From: Leuconostoc kimchii IMSNU 11154
GTDB lineage: Bacteria > Bacillota > Bacilli > Lactobacillales > Lactobacillaceae
DNA length: 64,000 bases
Reading direction: 5' to 3'
NCBI RefSeq assembly: GCF_000092505.1
Contig: NC_014136.1
Span: 496,001 to 560,000, forward strand
Below are positions 39,275 through 48,745 of this stretch, piece after piece. The position numbers and the translations under genes are program-made. Numbering within the stretch: position 1 is the stretch's first letter; every line of letters begins with the position of its first letter. The notes under the pieces are model-generated. The model searched no databases. It was given only the letters and a program-made list of their open reading frames with translations, and was not told the origin of the DNA.

Positions 39275-40657
39275 CTATTTTCGACTATGCTGCTTATGTG
39301 TTATAAAAAAGATAACTGACATCACAATTAGGAATCCCAATCCGATTAATAATGGTATTCTGGTATCTGGATTGATGACCATGTATACCAGCGTGATAAG
39401 CAACATTAAAATTGAGAAATAGTTCGTATAAGGCGATAATGGCATTTTAAACGGATGCTCTGACATATGGTGTTTATTCTCTTTGCGAAATTTAATCTGA
39501 CTCCACAAGATAACAAACCACGGCACCATACCCGGCAACGTGCTAGCAGAATATACTAGCACAAAAATGCTTGAACTACCCTGCCAGAAAAACGGCAACA
39601 ATGCATTTAAAATGATACCTAACAATATTCCAGTGGAAATTGCCAATACTGGTAGTGTTGGTACACGGTGCTTTGATAGTTTTAAAAACTTAGGTGACAG
39701 CTCTTTATTCAAGGCTAACGTATATATCATACGGCTTGAACTAAATATACCAGAGTTCAAGGCAGACATTGCAGCGGTGAGCATCACAAAATTAATAATA
39801 CCTGCAGCTGCTGTAATACCAACACGAGAAAAGGTTTCCACAAAGGGTGAACCAACTTGATCCAACTGATTCCATGGATAAATTGTAATAATCACAAATA
39901 TGGCACCAATATAGAAAATTAAAATACGAGCAACAATTGACCGAATGGCAGCTACGATAGCATGCTTAGGATTTTGTGTCTCACCGGCTGTAATACCAAT
40001 AATTTCAATACCTTGGTATGACGTCATAACAATAGCTAAAGCAAACATGAATCCCTTAAAACCACCAGCAAAGAAAGGGCCATGTGACCATAAGTTAGAA
40101 AAACCAACTGGTTTCCAACCATTACCAAACCCAAGAACAATAACCATCATGCCTAAAATAATCATTAAAACAATCGTAATCACTTTAATCATTGAAAACC
40201 AAGATTCCATATTACCGTAAGCTTTGACTGTTGTCATGTTTGCTAATGTCAATGTCACTAATACAACAATTCCCGTTATCCAGTTAGGTAATTCAGGGAA
40301 CCAATAATTCATGTAAAGGCCAACTGCAATTGTTTCTGAAATACCAACAGTAATCCACTGAAATACATTCGCCCAAACAGTCAAATATCCCGCCAGAGGA
40401 TGGATATATTTTGTTGCATAATTGGCAAACGACCCCACTGCAGGGTCGACATATAACATTTCCCCTAACGCACGCATCACGAGATATAGAACTAGTCCAG
40501 CCAACGCGTACGCTAAAATAACAGAGACACCAGTCCATTTAATGGTTGACGCTGATCCCATAAACAAACCAACACCAATTGTACCGCCAAGGGCAATCAT
40601 TTGCATTTGATGAGATGATAAATCTCTATTCAATTCTCTTTTATCTTCTTTTACCAT
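39275..40657 (-). CDS. Amino acid permease (AAT family, APC superfamily)
   Basis: A 460-residue proton symporter with 12 predicted helices. The N-terminus ELNRDLSSHQMQMIALGGTIGVGLFMGSA and ALGEMLYVDP are typical of the AAT family (LysP, ProY, GabP, HutM). The ATG at 40657 follows GGAGG by six bases. A T-box leader controls it, so its amino acid is one sensed by tRNA charging; which one could not be read with certainty from the specifier loop. Confidence 0.88.
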   Translation of the reverse strand: MVKEDKRELNRDLSSHQMQMIALGGTIGVGLFMGSASTIKWTGVSVILAYALAGLVLYLVMRALGEMLYVDPAVGSFANYATKYIHPLAGYLTVWANVFQWITVGISETIAVGLYMNYWFPELPNWITGIVVLVTLTLANMTTVKAYGNMESWFSMIKVITIVLMIILGMMVIVLGFGNGWKPVGFSNLWSHGPFFAGGFKGFMFALAIVMTSYQGIEIIGITAGETQNPKHAIVAAIRSIVARILIFYIGAIFVIITIYPWNQLDQVGSPFVETFSRVGITAAAGIINFVMLTAAMSALNSGIFSSSRMIYTLALNKELSPKFLKLSKHRVPTLPVLAISTGILLGIILNALLPFFWQGSSSIFVLVYSASTLPGMVPWFVILWSQIKFRKENKHHMSEHPFKMPLSPYTNYFSILMLLITLVYMVINPDTRIPLLIGLGFLIVMSVIFFITHKQHSRK

Positions 40658-40690
40658 AATACGCCTCCACGTTTTAAAGGTCATAACATT

Positions 40691-40936
40691 AAAAAGCGCC
40701 CCTAGAACTTAATCTAGGGGCGCTTCTGCGCGGTACCAACCCAATTTCAGACGCCAAACTATACGCCTTTCTTCAACTAATTGGATTAACGACCAATTAC
40801 ACCGACGATAATTTCAGTTCATCACCTACTATTACCATGCATCAACGGTAGTTTTTCGTTAAGGACTTTCATCATTCTCACCACCATGATGTCTCTTCAA
40901 AAAGATGCCTTTACTAATTATCCGTCTCTACGCTTG
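40691..40936 (-). promoter_or_regulatory. T-box riboswitch upstream of the amino acid permease
   Basis: The minus-strand leader contains GGGTTGGTACCGCG (about 40729-40742), the T-box core, then the terminator AGCGCCCCTAGA-N7-TCTAGGGGCGCTTTTT (about 40691-40725). At the 5' side the helix GACGGATAATT/AATTATCGTC with AGTA above it resembles stem I with its specifier loop. GAACTGA there suggests CUG or a neighbouring triplet as specifier, but the register is ambiguous. Confidence 0.87.
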
Positions 40937-40942
40937 GTATTA

Positions 40943-40971
40943 ATCATACTATGATTTAACTGTCTTTGCAA
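40943..40971 (-). promoter_or_regulatory. Promoter of the permease T-box transcript
   Basis: On the minus strand TTGCAA (40971-40966), 17 bases and TATGAT (40948-40943). Confidence 0.7.
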
Positions 40972-40984
40972 ACTTTGAAAACAA

Positions 40985-41020
40985 AATAAAAGCAAGTAAC
41001 CGAAGTTACTTGCTTTTATT
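40985..41020. terminator. Terminator of the tRNA-Lys transcript
   Basis: A perfect 16-bp stem, AATAAAAGCAAGTAAC and its complement around CGAA (TTCG on the minus strand), with T-rich ends on both strands. It lies 35 bases beyond the tRNA. Confidence 0.85.
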
Positions 41021-41055
41021 GGAATATCCCAAAGGTCTCCTGATAGTTATATCAG

Positions 41056-41129
41056 TGCTCCCTCTCGGACTCGAACCGAGGACCTTGGGATTAAAAATCC
41101 CCTACTCTAACCAACTGAGTTAAAGGAGC
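41056..41129 (-). tRNA. tRNA-Lys (anticodon TTT)
   Basis: The minus strand folds as a cloverleaf: acceptor GCTCCTT/AGGGAGC with discriminator A, D arm ACTC-N9-GAGT, anticodon loop TTTTTAA with TTT at 34-36, and T arm CTCGG-TTCGAGT-CCGAG. The outermost pair of the anticodon stem is a G-A mismatch. CCA is not encoded. It is a single-tRNA unit with its own promoter and terminator. Confidence 0.93.
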
Positions 41130-41153
41130 AAACATGCCTTAGCACATTTATAT

Positions 41154-41182
41154 ATATTACAGACATTTGTTGAAAAAAGCAA
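41154..41182 (-). promoter_or_regulatory. tRNA-Lys promoter
   Basis: On the minus strand TTGCTT (41182-41177), 17 bases and TAATAT (41159-41154), about 25 bases before the tRNA. Confidence 0.55.
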
Positions 41183-41261
41183 CCCTTTTTCATTTTTTTG
41201 TCAATTATATTTGTAATACATCACCAAAACGTTGATACTGTGGTATTTTAAAAGAAAATAA

Positions 41262-41284
41262 AAAAACCGATTTTCGCGGTTTTC
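41262..41284 (-). terminator. Terminator of rpoE
   Basis: On the minus strand AAAACCG-CGAAAAT-CGGTTTT followed by TTTA, about 35 bases after the rpoE stop. Confidence 0.8.
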
Positions 41285-41319
41285 ATGAAAACTAATATCA
41301 AAATTTGTTGTTTGTATGG

Positions 41320-41895
41320 TTACTTTTCAATGTCGCCATCACTTAAATCATCAAGATCATTCGTGCCAGTTAACTCAGTTAAGTTTTCATCAATTGACTC
41401 GTCGTCTCCAACAACGATTTCGTCTTCATCATCATCGTCAACTTCGACCTCTGAATCCTCAACATCGTCATCAGTGGTGCTAACATCACCAAAGTCTTCA
41501 TCTTCAGGATCATCATCGTTATAATCAATAACATCATCATCAGTTGAAGCATCAGCAAAGACATTGACTTTCTTTGCCACCTTTTTACGCTTTGGTGTAT
41601 CATCGTCATCATCAATTTCATGAATAGACTCATCAATCGCATCCACAGGGTACCACGCACGTAATCCCCACTCGTTGTTTCCAAGAGAAATAAATGACCC
41701 ATCAGTGTTTAAATCAGTATAAAACTGTGAGAGACGTGACTTGAACGTTTCTGCATCGACTTCTAAAAACGCCTGAATTTCTTGAACCAATGAACTAAAT
41801 GGCATAACATTTTTATGTTCTGCCAAAATTTCAGATGCAATTTCAACCAATGCTAATTCTTCTTTTGGATGATTGCCTAATTGTTTGAGTGCCAT
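41320..41895 (-). CDS. rpoE: DNA-directed RNA polymerase delta subunit
   Basis: A 191-residue protein with the folded N-terminal domain of RpoE (about 5-90: ELALVEIASEILAEHKNVMPFSSLVQEIQ, LGNNEWGLRAWYPVDAIDE) and a long Asp/Glu-rich disordered tail (about 100-191) with one basic patch (PKRKKVAKKV). Delta reduces non-specific RNA and DNA binding by polymerase and speeds recycling. AAAGGA lies before the ATG. The acidic tail gives a low-complexity GAT/GAA repeat in the DNA. Confidence 0.94.
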   Translation of the reverse strand: MALKQLGNHPKEELALVEIASEILAEHKNVMPFSSLVQEIQAFLEVDAETFKSRLSQFYTDLNTDGSFISLGNNEWGLRAWYPVDAIDESIHEIDDDDDTPKRKKVAKKVNVFADASTDDDVIDYNDDDPEDEDFGDVSTTDDDVEDSEVEVDDDDEDEIVVGDDESIDENLTELTGTNDLDDLSDGDIEK

Positions 41896-41920
41896 AGTGC
41901 ACGTCCTTTCGAGTTTCTAA

Positions 41921-42370
41921 CTAATTAAGTTTACTAGATTTTCCATTAAATTGCAACAAAATATCGTATTGACCAACCAGAGCATCATTGGCATAGAGAT
42001 CATAGCCCATCGTGACCACACCCTTATCTTGTTTTACGTCAACGTCAACGACTAAAACTGTGGTATCTGTTTCTAGTTGCATTTGTCCTGCTGGGGTTTG
42101 ATAGTACGCTTGTAAACGCTGCCCCTTTGCAAAAGCTAATTTAGTTAAACTATCACCGCTGCGGTTCAAACGTACTTTATCAGATTCTAATTTAAATAAC
42201 ACGTTTGTTGGTGTTTGCTCCGCAATCACTTCAGTGTATCTTAAAAAAATGACGTCTCTTTTAACCAAAAGTTCGCCAACAGTTTGAAATTCAAAAACCT
42301 CTGTATCACCTGTTTGATTAATACTGGTTTTGAGGTGAATGTTGACGTCATGTTTATGATTAGTGCCCAT
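41921..42370 (-). CDS. DUF1934 (YwiB-like) beta-barrel protein
   Basis: A 149-residue protein of the YwiB/DUF1934 family, a small calycin-like barrel of unknown function: DVNIHLKTSI, FLRYTE, KLAFAKGQRLQAYYQTPAGQMQLETDT and YDLYANDALVGQYDILLQF. AGGA is only two bases before the ATG, so initiation may be weak. It lies 25 bases upstream of rpoE on the same strand, the same neighbourhood as in other Lactobacillales, and probably shares a transcript. Confidence 0.8.
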   Translation of the reverse strand: MGTNHKHDVNIHLKTSINQTGDTEVFEFQTVGELLVKRDVIFLRYTEVIAEQTPTNVLFKLESDKVRLNRSGDSLTKLAFAKGQRLQAYYQTPAGQMQLETDTTVLVVDVDVKQDKGVVTMGYDLYANDALVGQYDILLQFNGKSSKLN

Positions 42371-42519
42371 TGTCCTGTCATCTCAAATGATTGCACATCA
42401 TTTAACAATAAAACCAACAATTTCATTGCCATTTTAATTAAACATGCGCAAAAAACAACTTTCATTATTATTTTCGTTAAAAATCCATTATAATATAATA
42501 AAGACAAAAAGGGCAAACT

Positions 42520-43875
42520 ATGTTAACGGAAAAACTATCAAACGAAAAAGTATTACGTGATCCTATACACAATTTTATTCATATACAAGATCGTATCATT
42601 TTAGATTTAATTAATACGACAGAATTTCAACGTTTACGGCGTGTTCAACAACTTGGTATTACAAGCGCTGTTTTTCATGGTGCTGAACATTCTCGCTTTG
42701 GTCACTCTGTTGGTGCCTACGAAATAGCCAGACGTATTACCGAACACTTTGAACAGTACTACCGTTCAAACAACACTAGCGATGGACTGTGGCATCCAGA
42801 AGAACGTCAAGTAACACTGGTTGCCGCCCTTCTACATGACATTGGGCACGGCGCATTTTCACATACTTTTGAACATTTGTTCCACACAGATCACGAAGCA
42901 ATTACACGTGAAATTATTACTGGAAACACAGAAATCAATACCGTTTTATCACGCGTTTCACCAGATTTTCCAAATAAAGTTGCCAGCGTCATCGCTAAAA
43001 CTTATGACAACCCACAAGTCGTTCAACTCATTTCTAGTCAGCTTGATGTTGATCGTATGGATTATCTCTTACGTGACGCTTATTTCACGGGTACGAAATA
43101 CGGTGAATTTGATATTGATCGCATATTAAGAACCATGAAACCTACCTCAAATGGTATCGCTTTTGATATTGCGGGCATGCATGCCGTCGAGGATTATGTC
43201 GTCAGTCGCTATCAAATGTATCTACAAGTCTATTTCCACCCTGTATCACGTGGCATGGAAGTGCTTTTAGAGCACTTATTACAACGCGCACACGAGCTAT
43301 ATCAAGCCAGTGGGACACACGAAAAAGATTTTGTTGGTCCACTCCTAACGCCTCTCTTCAACAATGATCCATTAAGCGTTCATGATTATCTACAAATTGA
43401 TGATCATGTTTTCATGACTTACATTGCCATGTGGCGTCATCATCCAGACCCTATACTATCAGATCTATCAACACGTTTCTTGGATCGTCACCCACTCAAG
43501 TCAATTATTATTGACGACCAAACCGCACCATTACTAGAAGATCTTGAAAAACTTGTCAATATTGCTGGGTATAACGCAGATTATTATACTGCTCGCAATG
43601 ATGCGTTCGATTTGCCATACGATGATTATAAACCAAATGTCGCCAAGCCCCGGACACAAATTGACTTTGTTTTAGATGACGGCTCACATCGTGAGCTATC
43701 TGAACTTTCACCCTTGGTATCAGCTATTAAGGGCCAAGTATCCTTTGACAAACGGTTCTATTTCCCGAGAGAAATGCTTAATATTGAACCAGATGAATTA
43801 TTTTCTGATACTTTCAAAACTTTCCGCAGCTATATTCACAACAACGCATTAACGACACCAAACCCTGAAAGTTAA
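42520..43875 (+). CDS. HD-domain phosphohydrolase (YwfO/dNTPase-like)
   Basis: A 451-residue HD-superfamily protein. RDPIHNFIHIQDRIILDLINTTEFQRLRRVQQLG, HSRFGHSVG and ALLHDIGHGAFSHTFEH (His-Asp metal site) and SQLDVDRMDYLLRDA match the YwfO group, some of which hydrolyse dNTPs as allosterically controlled tetramers. The C-terminal third is family-typical. AAAGGG precedes the ATG, and a TATAAT lies about 20 bases upstream of that. It is divergent from the DUF1934 gene. Confidence 0.88.
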   Translation: MLTEKLSNEKVLRDPIHNFIHIQDRIILDLINTTEFQRLRRVQQLGITSAVFHGAEHSRFGHSVGAYEIARRITEHFEQYYRSNNTSDGLWHPEERQVTLVAALLHDIGHGAFSHTFEHLFHTDHEAITREIITGNTEINTVLSRVSPDFPNKVASVIAKTYDNPQVVQLISSQLDVDRMDYLLRDAYFTGTKYGEFDIDRILRTMKPTSNGIAFDIAGMHAVEDYVVSRYQMYLQVYFHPVSRGMEVLLEHLLQRAHELYQASGTHEKDFVGPLLTPLFNNDPLSVHDYLQIDDHVFMTYIAMWRHHPDPILSDLSTRFLDRHPLKSIIIDDQTAPLLEDLEKLVNIAGYNADYYTARNDAFDLPYDDYKPNVAKPRTQIDFVLDDGSHRELSELSPLVSAIKGQVSFDKRFYFPREMLNIEPDELFSDTFKTFRSYIHNNALTTPNPES

Positions 43876-43880
43876 CACCT

Positions 43881-43923
43881 ACACGCAGTCATTAAGACAA
43901 GCATCATCTTAATGATTGCGTGT
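43881..43923. terminator. Bidirectional terminator between HD gene and pepX
   Basis: ACACGCAGTCATTAAGA pairs with TCTTAATGATTGCGTGT (one G-T) around nine bases, followed by TATTTTG. Its right arm includes the last codons of pepX. Confidence 0.75.
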
Positions 43924-46288
43924 TATTTTGTGCAGGCAAAGTTAACAAACTGTGCGCCAAATCAATGGTATAAACAATGCCCTGGTTACCACGAATCGTC
44001 ATTTCAAAATCAGTTGCATAGACAATCAACCCCAATTGATGCCCTGCACGTAAGTGGTATAATGTTGGCTGCAAAGTGATATTGACGGTGACATATTGTT
44101 CTGCCTTTAAGTCATCAGTTTGCCAAACATTCGTTCGGTTCTGCAAATTAATATGACCCAGGGTAATCAATTTATAATTGGCTTTTTCCATTTCAAATTC
44201 TTGTAGATCGACTTGGGCAAAATTAACACCCCGATCAATTTTAACGCCTTGATTAGTTGGCTGTGACTTCAGATAATCGTCCGCACCATAATCAAGCAAC
44301 ATGGCACTGATTAGCCCAATATTCTGTGATGACTTAACACGCAACGTCAAAGTTACTTCACCATCAATAAACTGATCATCAACTAATTTAGGTGTTTTAA
44401 AGTGTTGTTGTGTTTTTGATAAATCAGATGATTGACGTAATGTTTTATCACGCCATCGACTGAAATACTTTGCTGATTGCTCGAACAACTCATGACTTAA
44501 CTGATCTGTAAAAGACACCTCGCCGTTGGTTGCGTGCTTAACGAGTTGTCCAGCTGCCAAATGATAAGTGCGTGTGTTGATGGTTGTTCCCCACTCATTG
44601 AATCCATGCCAGGACTGACTTTGTGTATTGTCTTGCCAAATAACATTGGGTAATTGTGTTGATACTTGAGAAGGCTGCCCTAATAATTTGGTAACCAACC
44701 ACAAGTTCATCTGATCAGCAAAATCTAATGATCGATTATTATTAATATTAATGTGTTGTCCCTGGTGCAAAATTAATTTATTGTTGTACCCATTACCCCT
44801 TAACGCCTGCCAGAGACGATAAACTTGACGCGGTTTCACATTCCAGTCATTTAATCCGTGAACCAACACGATGTCTGTTTTAATATGATGACTACGATTC
44901 AAATAATTACGTGCATCCCAAAAAATATTATAGTTGCCGTTTTCACGGTCTTGTAAATTTTTAGTTTTTGTTTGAAACTGTTGCCATTGCTTTTGAGTAC
45001 GTGTCCAGTCAGCAGGATCTTTCATTCGGCTGTAAACCAATTCTGCTAAAACATCCATATCTTCGCCAGGAAAACCACCTGGTGCAATAACCAACCCGTT
45101 ATCGCGATAATATTGATACCAATCAGAGATCGACGCTTCGGCAATGACCGTTTCCAACCCTGCTACACCTGTTGCAGCGACTGCTGTCGCCAACGTACCT
45201 AAATAAGAACGGCCAGTCATTGCAATCTTATGATTAGACCAATCAGCTTTAATTGCAATTTGACTTGTTCTATCCGTAAAGGCTACACGATTTCCAGCTA
45301 ACCATTCGACAACATTTTTCATCGATTCAACTTGGTCAGGTGATCCTGTGTCTTGCATACCATCCGAGTGCCTAGTCCCTATACCTGAGGCGTAGGCAAC
45401 TGCAAAACCACGTGAGAGAAAATAATTGTTCAAATCCCATGCATGGCCTGATAAGGTGGTAAACGTTTTGGTGGCCGCTGATGCCACGCCTCTTATTTCC
45501 CTAGCAAAGGGCCGATTAACCGTTTCATCCACTTGGTAAGTCACAACATCACGTGCCACCTGCTTTGGCACTTTACGTACTAAAGGCACATTCACATGAT
45601 GAACCTTAGCATCATTTTCTTTTAGCATCATCCCTTGATAATAGGGTGACGCTGTAAATAATGCAGGTAATTTTTCAGTTGTATCAGGTCGCTGAATATC
45701 AACTTGAATTAAATCAAGTTGACCATCTAAATCTGAATCCACAGACGTTTCGACCCAAACTGTTTCCTGAACCAAGTGGGTTGTATCATATGTCGCCATG
45801 GATTTGCCGTTAAAATAAATCCGTTGATTTGTAGTTTTGAAATAGCCATGGCTCGCTAGTTCGTCAATGAAAAGTAGGCCATTTTTAGTGTGCGTATTAA
45901 GTAATAAATACCATGCGTGATAAATATCAGAAACATCTGTTGTTTCCCAGCCAACCGATTTAAAGACTTGCTGTCCATCATAGGCGTTGTCTGTCAATTC
46001 TGTATCATAACCCAACAATTGTGACGCTATCGTATAAAAAATGGTCTTAGTCAGTGCTTGTTTATCTGTTATGAATGTTAAAATCGACGTGCTAGGTGTG
46101 GCAAGATGTTCGTCAAGCCACATATTTTTAGAAGATAAACTATGATATTCTGGCAAAGCATGGTAGAGTAAATGACGCAATAGTGTCGCTTTTCGCCAGC
46201 TATCATCATAAAATCCAACAGCCGATAACTCGGCTATTTCTGTTGACTTATCCACTGATTGTTTAGCAAATTGATGTATTTTCGTCAT
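43904..46288 (-). CDS. pepX: X-prolyl dipeptidyl aminopeptidase
   Basis: A 794-residue serine peptidase (S15) removing Xaa-Pro dipeptides from peptide N-termini, a key cytoplasmic enzyme for casein peptides. The nucleophile is in GRSYLGTLA (GxSYxG); the acid and histidine are in VLVHGLNDWNVKP and LHQGQHIN. The N-terminal helical domain and the C-terminal jelly-roll are present and the length is normal. AAAAGGA precedes the ATG. Confidence 0.95.
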   Translation of the reverse strand: MTKIHQFAKQSVDKSTEIAELSAVGFYDDSWRKATLLRHLLYHALPEYHSLSSKNMWLDEHLATPSTSILTFITDKQALTKTIFYTIASQLLGYDTELTDNAYDGQQVFKSVGWETTDVSDIYHAWYLLLNTHTKNGLLFIDELASHGYFKTTNQRIYFNGKSMATYDTTHLVQETVWVETSVDSDLDGQLDLIQVDIQRPDTTEKLPALFTASPYYQGMMLKENDAKVHHVNVPLVRKVPKQVARDVVTYQVDETVNRPFAREIRGVASAATKTFTTLSGHAWDLNNYFLSRGFAVAYASGIGTRHSDGMQDTGSPDQVESMKNVVEWLAGNRVAFTDRTSQIAIKADWSNHKIAMTGRSYLGTLATAVAATGVAGLETVIAEASISDWYQYYRDNGLVIAPGGFPGEDMDVLAELVYSRMKDPADWTRTQKQWQQFQTKTKNLQDRENGNYNIFWDARNYLNRSHHIKTDIVLVHGLNDWNVKPRQVYRLWQALRGNGYNNKLILHQGQHININNNRSLDFADQMNLWLVTKLLGQPSQVSTQLPNVIWQDNTQSQSWHGFNEWGTTINTRTYHLAAGQLVKHATNGEVSFTDQLSHELFEQSAKYFSRWRDKTLRQSSDLSKTQQHFKTPKLVDDQFIDGEVTLTLRVKSSQNIGLISAMLLDYGADDYLKSQPTNQGVKIDRGVNFAQVDLQEFEMEKANYKLITLGHINLQNRTNVWQTDDLKAEQYVTVNITLQPTLYHLRAGHQLGLIVYATDFEMTIRGNQGIVYTIDLAHSLLTLPAQNNTQSLR

Positions 46289-46359
46289 ATATCTATCCTT
46301 TTAGAATTTACGCCCATTATACACCTTTCAGTATCTATCCCGACCTATTTTAATGCACC

Positions 46360-46403
46360 AAAAAAGTGCCACAATAACGATTTGACAATCGCCTATGACA
46401 CTT
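46360..46403 (-). terminator. Terminator of the MFS gene
   Basis: On the minus strand AAGTGTCATAGGCGATT pairs, with G-T pairs and a bulge, with AATCGTTATTGTGGCACTT, followed by TTTTGG. Confidence 0.6.
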
Positions 46404-46411
46404 CCTGAAAT

Positions 46412-47692
46412 TTAATTTTTTCCTTGATAATATTGGTTAGCACCCAGCTTTTTAAAATCTGGAATTGTTAGCATGAATACTAAACTAATCACATACATTG
46501 CTGCTAAACTCATCATCACTGCACCAACACTATAGTTATCCATAATCCAGCCAATAACAACAGACGAAAAGGCACCTAGAGCTCGTCCAGAGCCCATGAG
46601 CGTGTTAGCAGCTGTTGCTCTGATCTCAGCCGGATACAGACGGCTAATAATGGCACCAAAACCACCATACATACCGTTAGAAAAGAAACCAACAATTGCA
46701 CCTAATATGGTTAGTGTCCACATGTTATATGCAAACGTAAAGGCATAAATCATGATGGCAGAAGCGATTAAAAAGATTGTAAACGCTTGTCTTGGACCGA
46801 TTCTGTCTAAAATCGTGCCAAATGTCATCATACCCACAGCCATACCTATAATAATTGGAATCATACCTAGGTTGACATAGCCCGCTGTCACAGTTGCCGT
46901 GATCCCCAATTGCTTTCGCATAATCGTTGGTAACCAGTTCATTAAGCCATAATAACCCGCAGTTTGAATAGTTAACATAATGATTAAGACAAGTGATGTA
47001 TACGCACGTTTTGGTGTATTGGCTATAAATTTAAAGCTGAACTTCTTGCGCCCTGATTTATAATCTGCCTGTAGTTGTTCAAATGCTGGTGTTTCTTTTA
47101 GATGTCGACGAACAATGTACACAACGATCAATGGTAAGAAACCAATCATAAACAAACCACGCCAACCAAAGGTTGGCATAATGAGCGTGGCCAAAATTGC
47201 TGCTAGAATAGCACCAACTTGACCACCAATTGCTGTAATTGAACTGATTCTGCCAATACGATTGGCTTTAAAACTTTCAGCAATCAGCGCCATACTGACG
47301 CCGTATTCGCCACCAGTACCCATACCAAGCAAAAATCGTGAGGCATAGATCGTATGTGCATTATCTAAGAAGGCTAAAATAACAGTCGCAAACGTCACCA
47401 ACATCACCGTATATGACAAAACACGTACACGACCAATACGATCGGCTAATATCCCAAACAAGACACTACCAAGTAGTGCCCCCCAGTTAGACATCGCTGC
47501 AATCACACCACCTTGCGCCCCAGTAATGTGTAATTCTGCAATCATTGGTGCTAGCGCAAAAGATAAAAATGTCGCGTCCATGTGATCTAAAGTAAAGCCT
47601 AGTGTTGTAGATCCCAACACCACCTTTTGTTCTTTAGTAAAGTTACTGGACACTGCTTTTCCTGCTGTATTATCTAACGGACTCATCGTCAT
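46412..47692 (-). CDS. MFS transporter (aromatic acid/niacin-type symporter group)
   Basis: A 426-residue major facilitator with 12 helices. GILADRIGRVRVL is the loop 2-3 MFS motif, LGMGTGGEYGVSMALIAESF is motif C-like, and RLYPAEIRATAANTLMGSGR belongs to the second half. The pattern resembles sugar/aromatic acid:H+ symporters (NiaP, PcaK, YceI), but the substrate cannot be assigned. GGAGG is eight bases before the ATG at 47692; the upstream in-frame TTG lies inside that SD. Confidence 0.85.
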   Translation of the reverse strand: MTMSPLDNTAGKAVSSNFTKEQKVVLGSTTLGFTLDHMDATFLSFALAPMIAELHITGAQGGVIAAMSNWGALLGSVLFGILADRIGRVRVLSYTVMLVTFATVILAFLDNAHTIYASRFLLGMGTGGEYGVSMALIAESFKANRIGRISSITAIGGQVGAILAAILATLIMPTFGWRGLFMIGFLPLIVVYIVRRHLKETPAFEQLQADYKSGRKKFSFKFIANTPKRAYTSLVLIIMLTIQTAGYYGLMNWLPTIMRKQLGITATVTAGYVNLGMIPIIIGMAVGMMTFGTILDRIGPRQAFTIFLIASAIMIYAFTFAYNMWTLTILGAIVGFFSNGMYGGFGAIISRLYPAEIRATAANTLMGSGRALGAFSSVVIGWIMDNYSVGAVMMSLAAMYVISLVFMLTIPDFKKLGANQYYQGKN

Positions 47693-47824
47693 ATTATTTT
47701 CCTCCAAAATGGTTGCTCACTGGCAACCTTTATTTTGTCCAATAAACATTTAACCATAGATATGAGTAAAAAACAATTAAACGTTTAACATTTTATTAAA
47801 GAAAAGTGATACAACTCTTTTTTA

Positions 47825-48745
47825 TCAAACTAAAGCAGCTAAATGCTTCATCACTTTATCATTATCTTGATTTTCTAATTCTTGAATAATATGCAAATAT
47901 GTTGATTGTGTTGTGGTCATGTTTGAATGTCCCAACCTTCTAGCAACTGATGCGATACTCACGTTAGCATAAAGTAGTAATGAGGCGTGTGTATGGCGTA
48001 AACTATGAATCGAAATAACCGAAATATTAGCTTGCTTACACTTTCGTTCTAAGAAATGATTTACTGTATCATTAAAAATACGTTTATCTCCAGCAAATAT
48101 TGGCTTATCATCGGGTAAGTTTTTAGCCAGTTGTGAAAATTGAATCACTGTCTGCCAATCTAATTGTATTTTGCGCACTGAAGACATGTTTTTTGTCGGC
48201 GCAAAATCACCAACAACACTTTTATAATCCCATGTTTTCGAGACATTAAGATTTTGTCTGGAAAAATCAAAATCATTGGGCGTTAAACCTAACGCCTCCG
48301 AAAATCTCAAACCCGTTTTAGCAATCAGTAATATAAAATAATCCCATGTTACGCCATCATTCAAGGTTAATTCATTTAACAAAGCACGTAGTTCAAATTG
48401 ATTTAAATATTTTGTTTTGTGTTTACGATGCTTTGTCCCCTTTAGAATCGCTTTTCGAGTTGGGTCACGATCAATTAATTGTTCTTCTACTGCGTCAATA
48501 ATCGCACCACGGACATGACGGTGGAAATCAAGTACTGTCTGGCGTTCATGATTTTCCGCATAATCATTAAGCAATTGCTGATACGTCAGACGCGTTAGAT
48601 CAGATAATTTCAGTTCAGCTGCCAATCTTTTGATATGCCTATGCGTTAACTGGTATTTATCATACGTGACTTTACGCACGGCATCACGCTTATATAACTC
48701 CACCCACTGCTTAAAATAATCCTGTAATAATAGTTCTTGTGTCAT
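47825..48745 (-). CDS. Tyrosine site-specific recombinase (hsdS invertase candidate)
   Basis: A 306-residue lambda-integrase/XerC-type recombinase. The catalytic set is complete: R147 (TGLRFSEALGL), H247 and R250 (HSLRHTHAS), H273 (LGHSNM) and Y283 (STYLHI). GGAGG lies seven bases before the ATG, and the ATG overlaps the stop of the adjacent HsdS fragment (ATGA), so its translation follows an hsdS frame. Recombinases beside hsdS cassettes typically invert them between inverted repeats; the 61-bp repeats here fit that role. No phage genes are nearby. Confidence 0.88.
   Translation of the reverse strand: MTQELLLQDYFKQWVELYKRDAVRKVTYDKYQLTHRHIKRLAAELKLSDLTRLTYQQLLNDYAENHERQTVLDFHRHVRGAIIDAVEEQLIDRDPTRKAILKGTKHRKHKTKYLNQFELRALLNELTLNDGVTWDYFILLIAKTGLRFSEALGLTPNDFDFSRQNLNVSKTWDYKSVVGDFAPTKNMSSVRKIQLDWQTVIQFSQLAKNLPDDKPIFAGDKRIFNDTVNHFLERKCKQANISVISIHSLRHTHASLLLYANVSIASVARRLGHSNMTTTQSTYLHIIQELENQDNDKVMKHLAALV

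Noticed and set aside
41285..41524. Ser/Thr-rich open frame on the plus strand
   Set aside because: It is the antisense of the Asp/Glu-rich tail of rpoE; GAT/GAA codons read as serine-rich on the other strand, and there is no SD.
46770..46790. cre-like TTGTAAACGCTTGTC
   Set aside because: It has a mismatch at the conserved C near the 3' end and lies deep inside the MFS coding region.
47711..47728. Hairpin GGTTGC-N6-GCAACC before the MFS gene as a terminator
   Set aside because: Only a 6-bp stem followed by ATTTTGGAGG, which is the SD region; at most a weak leader structure.
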